A stretch of 64,000 bases of DNA, taken from the NCBI RefSeq assembly GCF_027744825.2, contig NC_071348.1, forward strand, positions 17,207,563 to 17,271,562. The letters are read 5' to 3'. The notes under the pieces are model-generated. The model saw only the letters and a list, made by a program, of their open reading frames with translations, was not told the DNA's origin and searched no databases. The DNA is from Synchiropus splendidus (taxonomy: Eukaryota; Chordata; Actinopteri; Syngnathiformes; Callionymidae). Position 1 is the first letter of the stretch, and the number at the start of each line of letters is the position of its first letter. Of the stretch, positions 1-14,280 are shown piece by piece. Both the position numbers and the translations under genes were made by a program.

Positions 1-3000
1 TTTCATCTTGAAATAAGGTCGATTCCGGAACGCCAAACAAAAAAATGTTGATAACTTTGGAAAAACACTTCAGACAGCTTAGATTTGATGTGCAACTACT
101 AGAAAGACCCTTTCTGCGATAGTGGGAGGTGAACATTTCATGTTGTGAAGCTTCCCTGCAAAGTTATGGCACAATGCAGAAAACGTGTTTTAAGGTTTAA
201 GGTGGGTTCCGGAACGCAAAACATAAAAATGTTGATAACTTTGGAAAAACACTTCAGACAGCTTAGATTTGACGTGCAACTACTAGAAAGACCCTTTCTG
301 CTATAGTGGGAGGTGAACATTTCATGTTCTGAAGCTTCCCTGAGAAGTTATGGCACAATGCAGAAAATGCGTTTTCAGCCTGAGATAAGGTGGTTTCCAA
401 AACGCCAAACGTAGAAATGTTGATTACTTTTGAACAAACTTCTGACAGCTTAGATTTAATGTGCAACTACTAGAAAGACCCTTTCTGCTATAGTGGGTGG
501 TGAAAATTTCATTTTCTGAAGCTTCCCTGCAAAGTTATGGCACAATGCGTAAAACGTGTTTTCAGCCTGAGATAAGGTCGATTCCGGAACGCCAAACATA
601 AAAATGTTGATAACTTTCGAAAAACACTTCAGAAAGCTTAGATTTGATGTGCAACTACTAGAAAGACCCTTTCTGCTATAGTGGGAGGTGAACATTTCAT
701 GTTCTGAAGCTTGCCTGCAAAGTTATGGCACAATGCAGAAAACGCGTTTTCAGCTTGAGATAAGGTGGGTTCCGGAACGCCAAACATAAAAATGTTGATA
801 ACTTTGGAACAACACTTCAGACAGCTTAGATTTGATTTGTGCAACTACTAGAAAGACCCTTTCTGCTATAGTGGGAGGTGAACATTTCACGTTCTGAAGC
901 TTCCCTGCAAAGTTATGGCACAATGCAGAAAACGCGTTTTCAGCTTGAGATAAGGTGGGTTCCGGAACGCCAAACGTAAAAATGTTGATAACTTTGGAAA
1001 AACACTTCAGACAGCTTAGATTTAATGTGCAACTACTAGAAATACCCTTTCTGCTATAGTGGGAGGTGAAAATTTAATGTTCTGAAGCGTCCCTGCAAAG
1101 TTATGGCACAATGCAGAAAACGCGTTTTCAGCTTGTGATAACGTGGGTTCCCGAACGCCAAACATAAAAATGTTGATAACTTTTGAAAAACACTTCAGAC
1201 AGCTTAGATTTGATGTGCAACTACTAGAAAGACCCTTTCTGCTATAGTGGGAGGTGAACATTTCATGTTCTGAAGCTTCCCTGCAAAGTTATGGCACAAT
1301 GCAGAAAACGCGTTTTCAGTCTGAGATTAGGTGGTTTCCGAAACGGCAAACATAAAAATGTTGATAATTTTGGAAAAACACTTCAGACAGCTAAGATTTG
1401 TTGTGCAACTACGAGAAAGACCCTTTCTGCTGTAGTGGGAGGTGAACATTTCATGTTCTGAAGCTTCCCTGCAAAGTTATGGCACAATGCAGAAAACGCG
1501 TTTTCAGCTTGAGATAATGTGGGTTCCGGAACGCCAAACATAAAAATGTTGATAATTTAGGAAAAACACTTCAGACAGCTTAGATTTGATGTGCAACTAC
1601 TAGAAATACCCTTTCTGCTATAGTGGGAGGTGAACATTTCATGTTCTGAAGCTTCCCTGCAAAGTCATGGCACAATGCAGAAAACGCGTTTTCAGCTTGA
1701 GATAAGGTGGGTTCCGGAACGCCAAACATAAAAATGTTGATAACTTTGGAAAAACACATCAGACAGCTTAGATTTGATGTGCAACTACTAGAAAGACCCT
1801 TTCTGCTATAGTGGGAGGTGAACATTTCATGTTCTGAAGCTTCCCTGCAAAGTTATGGCACAATGCGTAAAACGCGTTTTCAGCCTAAGATAACGTCGAT
1901 TATGGAACGCCAAACATAAAAATGTTGATAACTTTGGAAAAACACTTCAGACAGCTTAGATTTGATCTGCAACTACTAGAAAGACCCTTTCTGATATAGT
2001 GGGAGGTTAAAATTTCATGTTCGGAAGCTTCCATGCAAAGTTATGGCACAATGCAGACAACGCGTTTTCAGCCTGAGATAAGATCGATACTGGAACGCCA
2101 AACGAAAAAATGTTGATAACTTTGGAAAAACATTTCAGACAGCTTAGATTTGATGTGCAACTACTAGAAAGAACCTTTCTGCTATAGTGGGACGTGAAAA
2201 TTTCATGTTCTGAAGCTTCCCTGCAAATTTATGGCACAATGCAGAAAACGCGTTTTCAGCTTGAGATAAGGTGGGTTCCGGAACGGCAAACATAAAAATG
2301 TGGTTAACTTTGGAAAAACACTTCAGACAGCATAGATTTGATGTGCAACTACTAGAAAGACCCTTTCTGCTATAGTGGGAGGTGAACATTTCATGTTCTG
2401 AAGCGTCCCTGAGAAGTTATGGCACAATGCAGAAAACGCGTTTTCAGCCTGAGATAAGGTGGTTTCCGAAACGCCAAACGTTAAAATTTTGATAGCTTTC
2501 GAACAACACTTCAGACAGCTCAGATTTAATGTGCAACTACTAGAAAGACCCATTCTGCTACAGTGGGACCTGAAAATTTCATGTTCTGAAGCTTCCCTGC
2601 AAAGTTATGGCACAATGCCGAAAACGCGTTTTCAGCCTGAGATAAGGTGGGTTCCGGAACGCCAAACATAAAAATGTTGATAATTTTGGAAAAACACTTC
2701 AGACAGCTTAGATTTGATGTGCAACTACTAGAAAGACCCTTTCTGCTATAGTGGGACGTGAACATTTCATGTTCTGAAGCTTCCCTGAGAAGTTATGGCA
2801 CAATGCAGAAAACGCGTTTTCAGTCTGAGATAAGGTGGTTTCCGAAACGCCAAACGTAAAAATGTTGATAACTTTGGAAAAACACTTCAGACAGCTTACA
2901 TTTGATGTGCAACTACTAGAAAGACCCTTTCTGCTATAGTGGGAGGTGAACATTTCATGTTCTGAAGATTCCCTGCAAAGTTATGGCACAATGCAGGAAA

Positions 3001-3821
3001 CGCGTTTTCAGCCTGAGATAAGGTCGATTCAGGAACACCAAACATAAAAATGTTGAAAACTTTCGAAAAACACTTCAGACAGCGTAGATTTGATTAGCAA
3101 CTACTAGAAAGACCCTTTCTGCTATAGTGGGACGTGAAAATTTCATGTTCTGAAGCTTCCCTGCAAAGTTATGGCACAATGCAGAAAACCTGTTTTCAGC
3201 GTGAGATAAGGTGGGTTCCGGAACGCCAAACATAAATTGTTGATAACTTTGGAAAAACACTTCAGACAGCTTAGATTTGATGTGCAACTACTAGAAAAAC
3301 CCTTTCTGCTATAGTGGTAGATGAACATTTCATGTTCTGAAGCTTCCCTGCAAAGTTATGGCACAATGCAGAAAACGCGTTTGCAGGTTTAAGGTGGGTT
3401 CCGGAACGCCAAACATAAAAATGTTGATAACTTTTGAAATTCACTTCAGACAGCTTAGATTTGACGTGCAACTACTAGAAAGACCCTTTCTGCTATAGTG
3501 GGAGGTGAACATTTCATGTTCTGAAGCTTCCCTGCAAAGTTATGGCACAATGCGTAAAACGCGTTTTCAGCCTGAGATGAGGTGGGTTCCGGAACGCCAA
3601 ACATAAAAATGTTGATAATTTTGGAAAAACACTTCAGAAAGCTTAGATTTGATGTGCAACTACTAGAAAGACCCTTTCTGCTATAGTGGGAGGTGAAATT
3701 TTCATGTTCTGAAGCTTCCCTGCAAAGTTATGGCACAATGCAGAAAACCTGTTTTCAGCGTGAGATAAGGTGGGTTCCGGAACGCCAAACATAAAAATGT
3801 TGATAACTTTGGAAAAACACT

Positions 3822-4761
3822 TCAGACAGCTTAGATTTAATGTGCAACTACTAGAAATACCCTTTCTGCTATAGTGGGAGGTGAACATTTCATGTTCTAA
3901 AGGTTCCCTGCAAAGTTATGGCACAATGCGTAAAACGCGTTTTCAGACTGAGATAAGGTCGATTCCGGAACGCCAAACATAAAAATGTAGATAACTTTGG
4001 AAAAACACTTCAGACAGCTTAGATTTGATGTGCAACTACTAGAAAGACCCTTTCTGCTATAGCGGGAGGTTAAAATTTCATGTTCGGAAGCTTCCATGCA
4101 AAGTTATGTCACAATGCAGACAACGCGTTTTCAGCCTGAGATAAGGTCGATTCTGGAACGCCAAACATAAAAATGTTGATAACTTTCGAAAAACACGTCA
4201 GACAGCTTAGATTTGATGTGCAACTACTAGAAAGACCCTTTCTGCTATAGTGGGAGGTGAAAATTTCATGTTCTAAAGGTTCCCTGCAAAGTTATGGCAC
4301 AATGCGTAAAACGCGTTTTCAGCCTGAGATAAGGTCGATTCCGGAACGCTAAACATAAAAATGTTGATAACTTTGGAAAAACACTTCAGACAGCTTAGAT
4401 TTGATGTGCAACTACTAGAAAGACCCTTTCTGCTATAGTGGGAGGTGAACATTTCATGTTCTGAAGCTTCCCTGAGAAGTTATGGCACAATGCAGAAAAC
4501 GCGTTTTCAGCCTGAGATAAGGTGGGTTCCGAAACGCCAAACGTAAAAATGTTGATCACTTTGGAACAACACTTCAGACAGTTTAGATTTGATGTGCAAC
4601 TACTGGAAAGACCCTTTCTGCTATAGTGGGAGGTGAAAATTTCATGTTCTAAAGGTTCCCTGCAAAGTTATGGCACAATGCGTAAAACGCGTTTTCAGCC
4701 TGACATAAGGTCGATTCCGCAACGCCATACATAAAAATGTTCATTACTTTGGAAAAACACG
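3822..4761. repeat. Five-monomer higher-order unit, copy 1 (940 bp)
   Basis: These 940 bp (5 x 188) are followed directly by an apparently identical copy at 4762-5701; I found no difference by eye. Markers include TTCTAAAGGTTCCC, AAAAATGTAGATAAC, TTCGGAAGCTTCCATG linked to CAGACAACGCG, CGCTAAACATAAA and GTTCATTACTTTGG. The two copies first differ to the left at 3821/4761 (T/G) and copy 2 diverges from the pattern at 5719. Confidence 0.88.
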
Positions 4762-5701
4762 TCAGACAGCTTAGATTTAATGTGCAACTACTAGAAATAC
4801 CCTTTCTGCTATAGTGGGAGGTGAACATTTCATGTTCTAAAGGTTCCCTGCAAAGTTATGGCACAATGCGTAAAACGCGTTTTCAGACTGAGATAAGGTC
4901 GATTCCGGAACGCCAAACATAAAAATGTAGATAACTTTGGAAAAACACTTCAGACAGCTTAGATTTGATGTGCAACTACTAGAAAGACCCTTTCTGCTAT
5001 AGCGGGAGGTTAAAATTTCATGTTCGGAAGCTTCCATGCAAAGTTATGTCACAATGCAGACAACGCGTTTTCAGCCTGAGATAAGGTCGATTCTGGAACG
5101 CCAAACATAAAAATGTTGATAACTTTCGAAAAACACGTCAGACAGCTTAGATTTGATGTGCAACTACTAGAAAGACCCTTTCTGCTATAGTGGGAGGTGA
5201 AAATTTCATGTTCTAAAGGTTCCCTGCAAAGTTATGGCACAATGCGTAAAACGCGTTTTCAGCCTGAGATAAGGTCGATTCCGGAACGCTAAACATAAAA
5301 ATGTTGATAACTTTGGAAAAACACTTCAGACAGCTTAGATTTGATGTGCAACTACTAGAAAGACCCTTTCTGCTATAGTGGGAGGTGAACATTTCATGTT
5401 CTGAAGCTTCCCTGAGAAGTTATGGCACAATGCAGAAAACGCGTTTTCAGCCTGAGATAAGGTGGGTTCCGAAACGCCAAACGTAAAAATGTTGATCACT
5501 TTGGAACAACACTTCAGACAGTTTAGATTTGATGTGCAACTACTGGAAAGACCCTTTCTGCTATAGTGGGAGGTGAAAATTTCATGTTCTAAAGGTTCCC
5601 TGCAAAGTTATGGCACAATGCGTAAAACGCGTTTTCAGCCTGACATAAGGTCGATTCCGCAACGCCATACATAAAAATGTTCATTACTTTGGAAAAACAC
5701 G
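4762..5701. repeat. Five-monomer higher-order unit, copy 2 (940 bp)
   Basis: Tandem copy of 3822-4761 with the same ordered set of monomer variants. Apparent identity over 940 bp, while neighbouring monomers differ by many bases, indicates a recent whole-monomer duplication, or an assembly duplication. Confidence 0.88.
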
Positions 5702-6384
5702 TCAGACAGCTTAGATTTGATGTGCAACTATTAGAAAGACCCTTTCTGCTATAGTGGGAGGTGAACATTTCATGTTCTGAAGCTTCCCTGCAAAGTTATG
5801 GCACAATGCAGAAAACGAGATTTCAGCTTGTGATAAGGTGGGTTCCAGAACGCCAAACATAAAAATGTTGATAACTTTCGAAAAACACTTCACACAGCTT
5901 AGATTTGATGTGCAACTACTAGAAATACCCTTGTTGCTATAGTGGGACGTGAAAATTTCATGTTTTGAAGCTTCCCTGCAAAGTTATGGCACAATGCCGA
6001 AAACGCGTTTTTAGCCTGAGATAAGGTGGGTTCCGGAACGCCAAACATAAAAATGTTGATAACTTTCGAAAAACACTTCAGACAGCTTAGATTTGATGTG
6101 CAACTACTAGAAAGACCCTTTCTGCTATAGTGGGAAGTTAAAATTTCATGTTCGAAAGCTTACATGCAAAGTTATGGCACAATGCAGACAACGCGTTTTC
6201 AGCCTGAGATAAGGTCGATTCTGGAACGCCAAACATAAAAATGTTGATAACTTTCGAAAAACACTTCAGACAGCCTAGATTTGATGTGCAAATACTAGAA
6301 AGACTCTTTCTGCTATAGTGGGACGTGAAAATTTCATGTTCTAAAGCTTCCCTGCAAAGTTATGGGACAATGCAGAAAACGATT

Positions 6385-9300
6385 TTTCATCTTGAAATAA
6401 GGTCGATTCCGGAACGCCAAACAAAAAAATGTTGATAACTTTGGAAAAACACTTCAGACAGCTTAGATTTGATGTGCAACTACTAGAAAGACCCTTTCTG
6501 CGATAGTGGGAGGTGAACATTTCATGTTGTGAAGCTTCCCTGCAAAGTTATGGCACAATGCAGAAAACGTGTTTTAAGGTTTAAGGTGGGTTCCGGAACG
6601 CCAAACATAAAAATGTTGATAACTTTGGAAAAACACTTCAGACAGCTTAGATTTGACGTGCAACTACTAGAAAGACCCTTTCTGCTATAGTGGGAGGTGA
6701 ACATTTCATGTTCTGAAGCTTCCCTGAGAAGTTATGGCACAATGCAGAAAACGCGTTTTCAGCCTGAGATAAGGTGGTTTCCAAAACGCCAAACGTAGAA
6801 ATGTTGATTACTTTTGAACAAACTTCTGACAGCTTAGATTTAATGTGCAACTACTAGAAAGACCCTTTCTGCTATAGTGGGTGGTGAAAATTTCATTTTC
6901 TGAAGCTTCCCTGCAAAGTTATGGCACAATGCGTAAAACGCGTTTTCAGCCTGAGATAAGGTCGATTCCGGAACGCCAAACATAAAAATGTTGATAACTT
7001 TCGAAAAACACTTCAGAAAGCTTAGATTTGATGTGCAACTACTAGAAAGACCCTTTCTGCTATAGTGGGAGGTGAACATTTCATGTTCTGAAGCTTGCCT
7101 GCAAAGTTATGGCACAATGCAGAAAACGCGTTTTCAGCTTGAGATAAGGTGGGTTCCGGAACGCCAAACATAAAAATGTTGATAACTTTGGAACAACACT
7201 TCAGACAGCTTAGATTTGATTTGTGCAACTACTAGAAAGACCCTTTCTGCTATAGTGGGAGGTGAACATTTCACGTTCTGAAGATTCCCCGCAAAGTTAT
7301 GGCACAATGCAGAAAACGCGTTTTCAGCTTGAGATAAGGTGGGTTCCGGAACGCCAAACGTAAAAATGTTGATAACTTTGGAAAAACACTTCAGACAGCT
7401 TAGATTTAATGTGCAACTACTAGAAATACCCTTTCTGCAAAAGTGGGAGGTGAAAATTTAATGTTCTGAAGCGTCCCTGCAAAGTTATTGCACAATGCAG
7501 AAAACGCGTTTTCAGCTTGTGATAACGTGGGTTCCCGAACGCCAAACATAAAAATGTTGATAACTTTTGAAAAACACTTCAGACAGCTTAGATTTGATGT
7601 GCAACTACTAGAAAGACCCTTTCTGCTATAGTGGGAGGTGAACATTTCATGTTCTGAAGCTTCCCTGCAAAGTTATGGCACAATGCAGAAAACGCGTTTT
7701 CAGTCTGAGATTAGGTGGTTTCCGAAACGGCAAACATAAAAATGTTGATAATTTTGGAAAAACACTTCAGACAGCTAAGATTTGTTGTGCAACTACGAGA
7801 AAGACCCTTTCTGCTGTAGTGGGAGGTGAACATTTCATGTTCTGAAGCTTCCCTGCAAAGTTATGGCACAATGCAGAAAACGCGTTTTCAGCTTGAGATA
7901 ATGTGGGTTCCGGAACGCCAAACATAAAAATGTTGATAATTTAGGAAAAACACTTCAGACAGCTTAGATTTGATGTGCAACTACTAGAAAGACCCTTTCT
8001 GCTATAGTGGGAGGTGAACATTTCATGTTCTGAAGCGTCCCTGAGAAGTTATGGCACAATGCAGAAAACGCGTTTTAAGCCTGAGATAAGGTGGTTTCCG
8101 AAACGCCAAACGTAAAAATTTTGATAGCCTTCGAACAACACTTCAGACAGCTCAGATTTAATGTGCAACTACTAGAAAGACCCATTCTGCTACAGTGGGA
8201 CCTGAAAATTTCATGTTCTGAAGCTTCCCTGCAAAGTTATGGCACAATGCCGAAAACGCGTTTTCAGCCTGAGATAAGGTGGGTTCCGGAACGCCAAACA
8301 TAAAAATGTTGATAATTTTGGAAAAACACTTCAGACAGCTTAGATTTGATGTGCAACTACTAGAAAGACCCTTTCTGCTATAGTGGGACGTGAACATTTC
8401 ATGTTCTGAAGCTTCCCTGAGAAGTTATGGCACAATGCAGAAAACGCGTTTTCAGTCTGAGATAAGGTGGTTTCCGAAACGCCAAACGTAAAAATGTTGA
8501 TAACTTTGGAAAAACACTTCAGACAGCTTACATTTGATGTGCAACTACTAGAAAGACCCTTTCTGCTATAGTGGGAGGTGAAAATTTCATTTTCTGAAGC
8601 TTTCCTGCAAAGTTATGGCACAATGCAGAAAACGCGTTTTCAGCTTGTGATAAGGTCGATTCAGGAACACCAAACATAAAAATGTTGAAAACTTTCGAAA
8701 AACACTTCAGACAGCGTAGATTTGATTTGCAACTACTAGAAAGACCCTTTCTGCTATAGTGGGACGTGAAAATTCCATGTTCTGAAGCTTCCCTGCAAAG
8801 TTATGGCACAATGCAGAAAACCTGTTTTCAGCGTGAGATAAGGTGGGTTCCGGAACGCCAAACATAAAAATGTTGATAACTTTGGAAAAACACTTCAGAC
8901 AGCTTAGATTTGATGTGCAACTACTAGAAAGACCCTTTCTGCTATAGCGGGAGGTTAAAATTTCATGTTCGGAAGCTTCCATGCAAAGTTATGTCACAAT
9001 GCAGACAACGCGTTTTCAGCCTGAGATAAGGTCGATTCTGGAACGCCACACATAAAAATGTTGATAACTTTCGAAAAATACTTCAGACAGCTTAGATTTG
9101 ATGTGCAACTACTAGAAAGACCCTTTCTGCTATAGTGGGAGGTGAAAATTTCATGTTCTAAAGGTTCCCTGCAAAGTTATGGCACAATGCGTAAAACGCG
9201 TTTTCAGCTTGAGATAAGGTCGATTCCGGAACGCTAAACATAAAAATGTTGATCACTTTGGAACAACACTTCAGACAGCTTAGATTTGATGTGCAACTAT

Positions 9301-9934
9301 TAGAAAGACCCTTTCTGCTATAGTGGGAGGTGAACATTTCATGTTCTGAAGCTTCCCTGCAAAGTTATGGCACAATGCAGAAAACGAGATTTCAGCTTGT
9401 GATAAGGTGGGTTCCAGAACGCCAAACATAAAAATGTTGATAACTTTCGAAAAACACTTCAGACAGCTTAGATTTGATGTGCAACTACTAGAAATACCCT
9501 TGTTGCTATAGTGGGACGTGAAAATTTCATGTTTTGAAGCTTCCCTGCAAAGTTATGGCACAATGCCGAAAACGCGTTTTTAGCCTGAGATAAGGTGGGT
9601 TCCGGAACGCCAAACATAAAGATGTTGATAACTTCCGAAAAACACTTCAGACAGCTTAGATTTGATGTGCAACTACTAGAAAGACCCTTTCTGCTATAGT
9701 GGGAAGTTAAAATTTCATTTTCGAAAGCTTACATGCAAAGTTATGGCACAATGCAGACAACGCGTTTTCAGACTGAGATAAGGTCGATTCTGGAACGCCA
9801 AACATAAAAATGTTGATAACTTTCGAAAAACACTTCAGACAGCCTAGATTTGATGTGCAAATACTAGAAAGACTCTTTCTGCTATCGTGGGACGTGAACA
9901 TTTCATGTTCTAAAGCTTCCCTGCAAAGTTATGG
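6385..9934. repeat. Large satellite block B, shortened copy of block A
   Basis: Matches block A in order but lacks whole-monomer segments. 6385 to about 7970 corresponds to 1 to about 1590 (offset 6384). About 7975-8870 corresponds to about 2340-3235 (offset 5632, so four monomers or 752 bp fewer). About 8870-9240 resembles 3980-4380. About 9259-9934 corresponds to about 5690-6365 (offset 3569). The match stops at 9934, where block A reads CAGAAAACGATTTTTC. Contains only satellite DNA. Confidence 0.75.
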
Positions 9935-10526
9935 CACAATGCCGAAAACGCGTTTTCAGCCTGAGATAAGGTGGGTTCCGGAACGCCAAACATAAAAATG
10001 TTGATAATTTTGGAAAAACACTTCAGAAAGCTTAGATTTGATGTGCAACTACTAGAAAGACCCTTTCTGCTATAGTGGGAGGTGAACATTTCACGTTCTG
10101 AAGCTTCCCTGCAAAGTTATGGCACAATGCAGAAAACGCGTTTTCAGCTTGAGATAAGGTGGGTTCCGGAACGCCAAACATAAAAATGTTGATAACTTTG
10201 GAAAAACACTTCAGACAGCTTAGATTTAATGTGCAACTACTAGAAATACCCTTTCTGCTATAGTGGGAGGTGAAAATTTAATGTTCTGAAGCGTCCCTGC
10301 AAAGTTATGGCACAATGCAGAAAACGCGTTTTCAGCTTGTGATAACGTGGGTTCCCGAACGCCAAACATAAAAATGTTGATAACTTTTGAAAAACACTTC
10401 AGACAGCTTAGATTTGATGTGCAACTACTTGAAAGACCCTTTCTGCTATAGTGGGAGGTGAACATTTCATGTTCTGAAGCTTCCCTGCAAAGTCATGGGA
10501 CAATGCAGAAAACGATTTTTCGTCCT

Positions 10527-11090
10527 GAGTTAAGCTCGATTCCGGAACGCCAATCATAAAAATGTTGATAACTTTCGAAAAACACTTCAGACAGCTTAGA
10601 TTTGATGTGCAACTACTAGAAAGACCCTTTCTGCTATAGTGGGAGGTGAAAATTTCATTTTCTGAAGCTTCCCTGCAAAGTTATTGCACAATGCGTAAAA
10701 CGCGTTTTCAGCCTGAGATAAGGTCGATTCCGGAACGCCAAACATAAAAATGTTGATAACTTTCGAAAAACACTTCAGACAGCTTAGATTTGATGTGCAA
10801 CTACTAGAAAGACCCTTTCTGCTATTGTGGGACCTGAAAATTTCATGTTCTGAAGCTTCCCTGCAAAGTTATTGCACAACGCGTAAAACGCGTTTTCAGC
10901 CTAAGATAAGGTGGGTTCCGGAACGCCAAACATAAAAATGATGATAATTTTGGAAAAACACTTCAGACAGCTTAGATTTGATGTGCAACTACTAGAAAGA
11001 CCCTTTCTGCTATCGTGGGAGGTTAAAATTTCATGTTCGGAAGCTTCCATGCAAAGTTATGTCACAATGCAGACAACGCGTTTTCAGCCT
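10527..11090. repeat. Three-monomer duplication, copy 1 (about 564 bp)
   Basis: Shares rare markers with the following 564 bp: GAGTTAAGCTCG at 10527 and 11091, ATTGCACAACGCG at 10871 and 11434, and AAAATGATGATAATTTTGG shortly after. The offset of 563-564 bp is three monomers. Copy 2 runs from about 11091 to 11653. Boundaries approximate. Confidence 0.7.
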
Positions 11091-11653
11091 GAGTTAAGCT
11101 CGATTCCGGAACGCCAATCATAAAAATGTTGATAACTTTCGAAAAACACTTCAGACAGCTTAGATTTGATGTGCAACTACTAGAAAGACCCTTTCTGCTA
11201 TAGTGGGAGGTGAAAATTTCATTTTCTGAAGCTTCCCTGCAAAGTTATGGCACAATGCCGAAAACGCGTTTTCAGCCTGAGATAAGGTGGGTTCCGGAAC
11301 GCCAAACATAAAAATGTTGATAATTTTGGAAAAACACTTCAGACAGCTTAGATTTGATGTGCAACTACTAGAAAGACCCTTTTGGTATAGTGGGAGGTGA
11401 ACATTTCATGTTCTGAAGCTTCCCTGCAAAGTTATTGCACAACGCGTAAAACGCGTTTTCAGCCTAAGATAAGGTGGGTTCCGGAACGCCAAACATAAAA
11501 ATGATGATAATTTTGGAAAAACACTTCAGACAGCTTAGATTTGTTGTGAAACTAACAGAAAGACCCTTTCTGCTATAGTGGGAGGTTAAAATTTCATGTT
11601 CGGAAGCTTCCATGCAAAGTTATGGCACAATGCAGACAACGCGTTTTCAGCCT
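11091..11653. repeat. Three-monomer duplication, copy 2
   Basis: Tandem partner of 10527-11090, with the same GAGTTAAGCTCG and ATTGCACAACGCG markers. The third monomer has extra changes (TTGTTGTGAAACTAACAG), so the copies are not identical. Confidence 0.7.
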
Positions 11654-14280
11654 GAGATAAGGTCGATTCTGGAACGCCAAACATAAAAATGTTGATAGCT
11701 TTCGAAAAACACTTCAGTCAGCTTAGATTTGATGTGCAACTACTAGAAAGACCCTTTCTGCTATAGTGGGAGGTGAACATTTCATGTTCTGAAGCTTCCC
11801 TGCAAAGTTATGGCACAATGCAGAAATCACGTTTTCAGCTTGAGATAAGGTGGGTTCCGGAACGCCAAATATAAAAGTGTTGATAACTTTGGAAAAACAC
11901 TTCAGACAGCATAGATTTGATGTGCAACTACTAGAAAGACCCTTTCTGCTATAGTGGGACCTGAATATTTCATGTTCTGAAGCTTCCCTGCAAAGTTATG
12001 GCACAATGCCGAAAACGCGTTTCCAGTCTGAGTTAAGGTGGGTTCCGGAACGCCAAACATAAAAATGTTGATAACTTTGGAACAACACTTCAGACAGCTT
12101 AGATTTAATGTGCAACTACTCCAAAGAACCTTTCTGCTATAGTGGGAGGTGAAAATGTCATGTTCTGAAGCTTCCCTGCAAAGTTATGACACAATGCGTA
12201 AAACGCGTTTTCAGCCTGAGATAAGGTCGATTCCGGAACGCCAAACATAAAAATGTTGATAACTTTGGAAAAACATTTCAGACAGCTTAGATTTGAAGTG
12301 CAACTACTAGAAAGACCCTTTCTGCTATAGTGGGAGGTGAAAATTTCATGTTCGGAAGCTTCCATGCAAAGTTATGGCACAATGCAGACAACGCGTTTTC
12401 AGCCTGAGATAATGTCGATTCTGGAACGCCAAACATAAAAATGTTGATAACTTTCGAAAAACACTTCAGACAGCTTAGATTTGATGTGCAACTACTAGAA
12501 AGACCCTTTCTGCTATAGTGGGATGTGAACATTTCATGTTGTGAAGCTTCCCTGCAAAGTTATTGCACAATGCAGAAAACGCGTTTTCAGCCTGAGATAA
12601 GGTGGGTTCCAGAACGCCAAACATAAAAATGGTGATAACTTTGGAAAAACACTTCAGACAGCTTAGATTTCATGTGCAACTACTCGAAAGACCCTTTCTG
12701 CTATAGTGGGAGGTGAACATTTCATGTTCTGAAGCTTCCCTGCAAAGTTATGGCACAATGCAGAAAAAGCGTTTTCAGCCTGAGATAAGGTCGATTCTGG
12801 AACGCCAAACATAAAAATGGTGATAACTTTGGAAAAACACTTCAGACAGCTTAGATTTCATGTGCAACTACTAGAAAGACCCATTCTGCTATAGTGGGAG
12901 GTGAACATTTCATGTTCTGAAGCTTCCATGCAAAGTTATGGCACAATGCAGACAACGCGTTTTCAGCCTGAGAGAAGGTCGATTCTGGAACGCCAAACAT
13001 AAAAATGTTGATAACTTTGGAAAAACACTTCAGACAGCTTAGATTTGATGTGCAACTACTCGAAAGACCCTTTCTGCTATAGTGGGAGGTGAAAATATCA
13101 TGTTCTGAAGCTTCCCTGCAAAGTTATGACACAATGCGTTAAAAGCGATTTCAGCCTGATGTGAGGTTGATTTCAGAACGCCAAACATAAAAATGTTGAT
13201 AACTTTGGAAAAACACTTCAGACAGCTTAGATTTGATGTGCAACTACTTAAAAGACCCTTTCTGCTATAGTGGGAGGTGAAAATTTCATGTTCTGAAGCT
13301 TCTCTGCAAAGTTATGGCACAATGCAGAAAACGCATTTTCAGCCTGAGACCAGGTAGGTTCCGGAACGCCAAACATAAAAATGTTGATCACTTTGGGAAA
13401 ACACTTCAGACAGCTTAGATTTGATGTGCAACGACTAGAAAGACCCTTTCTGCTATAGTGGGAGGTGAAACTTTCATGTTCTGAAGCTTTCCTGCAAAGC
13501 TATGGCAGAATGCGTAAATCGTGTTTTCAGCCTGAGATAAGGTCGATTCCGGAACGCCAAACATAAAAAGTTGATAACTTTGGAAAAACACTTCAGACAG
13601 CTTAGATTTGATGTGCAACTACTAGAAAGACCCTTTCTGCTACAGTGGGAGGTGAAAATTTCATGTTCTGATGCTTCCCTGCAAAGTTATGCCACAATGC
13701 AAGAAACGCGTTTTCAGCCTGAGATAAGGTCGATTCAGGAACACCAAACATAAAAATGTTGAAAACTTTCGAAAAACACTTCAGACAGCTTAGATTTGAT
13801 GTGCAACTACTAGAAAGACCCTTTCTGCAATAGTGCGACGTGAAAATTTCATGTTTTGAAACTTCCCTTCAAAGTTATGGGACAATGCAGAAAACGCGTT
13901 TTCAGCCTGAGATAAGGTTGATTCCGGAACGCCAAACATAAGAATGTTGATAACTTTGGAAAAACACTTCAGACAACTTAGATTTGATGTGCAACTACTA
14001 GAAATACCCTTTCTGCTATAGTGGGAGGAGAAAATTTTATGTTCTGAAGTCTCCCTGCAAAGTTATGGCACAATGCAGAAAACGCGTTTTCAGCCTGAGA
14101 TAAGGTCGATTGAGGAACGCCAAACATAAGAATGTTGATAACTCAGGAAAAACTCTACAGACAGCTTAGATTTGATGTGCAACTACGAGAAAGACCCTTT
14201 CTGCTATAGTAGGAAGTGAAAATATCATGTTCTGAAGCTTCCCTGCAAAGTTATGGCACAATGCAGAAAACGCGTTTTCA

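Larger units (their letters stand above)
1..6384. repeat. Large satellite block A (about 34 monomers, 6384 bp)
   Basis: Base 1 onward matches 6385 onward at an offset of 6384 bp, including private variants such as TTTCATCTTGAAATAAG at the start and a monomer with TTTTAAGGTTTAAGGTGGG near 190. The block therefore has a second, shorter copy directly downstream. Its true left limit may lie outside the window. Monomers here mostly carry the GAACATTTCATGTTC dyad variant. It contains only satellite DNA. Confidence 0.8.
9935..14280. repeat. Satellite array, mixed variants
   Basis: Gene-free array. About 10030-10480 is another copy of about 830-1280, sharing the GATAACGTGGGTTCCC variant. Variants with TTCGGAAGCTTCCATG linked to CAGACAACGCG recur at about 11600, 12350 and 12930. 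At 13317-13365 a GAGACCAGGTAGG variant appears that recurs at 39.9 and 42.0 kb. From about 13500 TGCGTAAATCGTG appears, also found at 24.4, 25.2, 40.9 and 43.7 kb. Confidence 0.9.
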
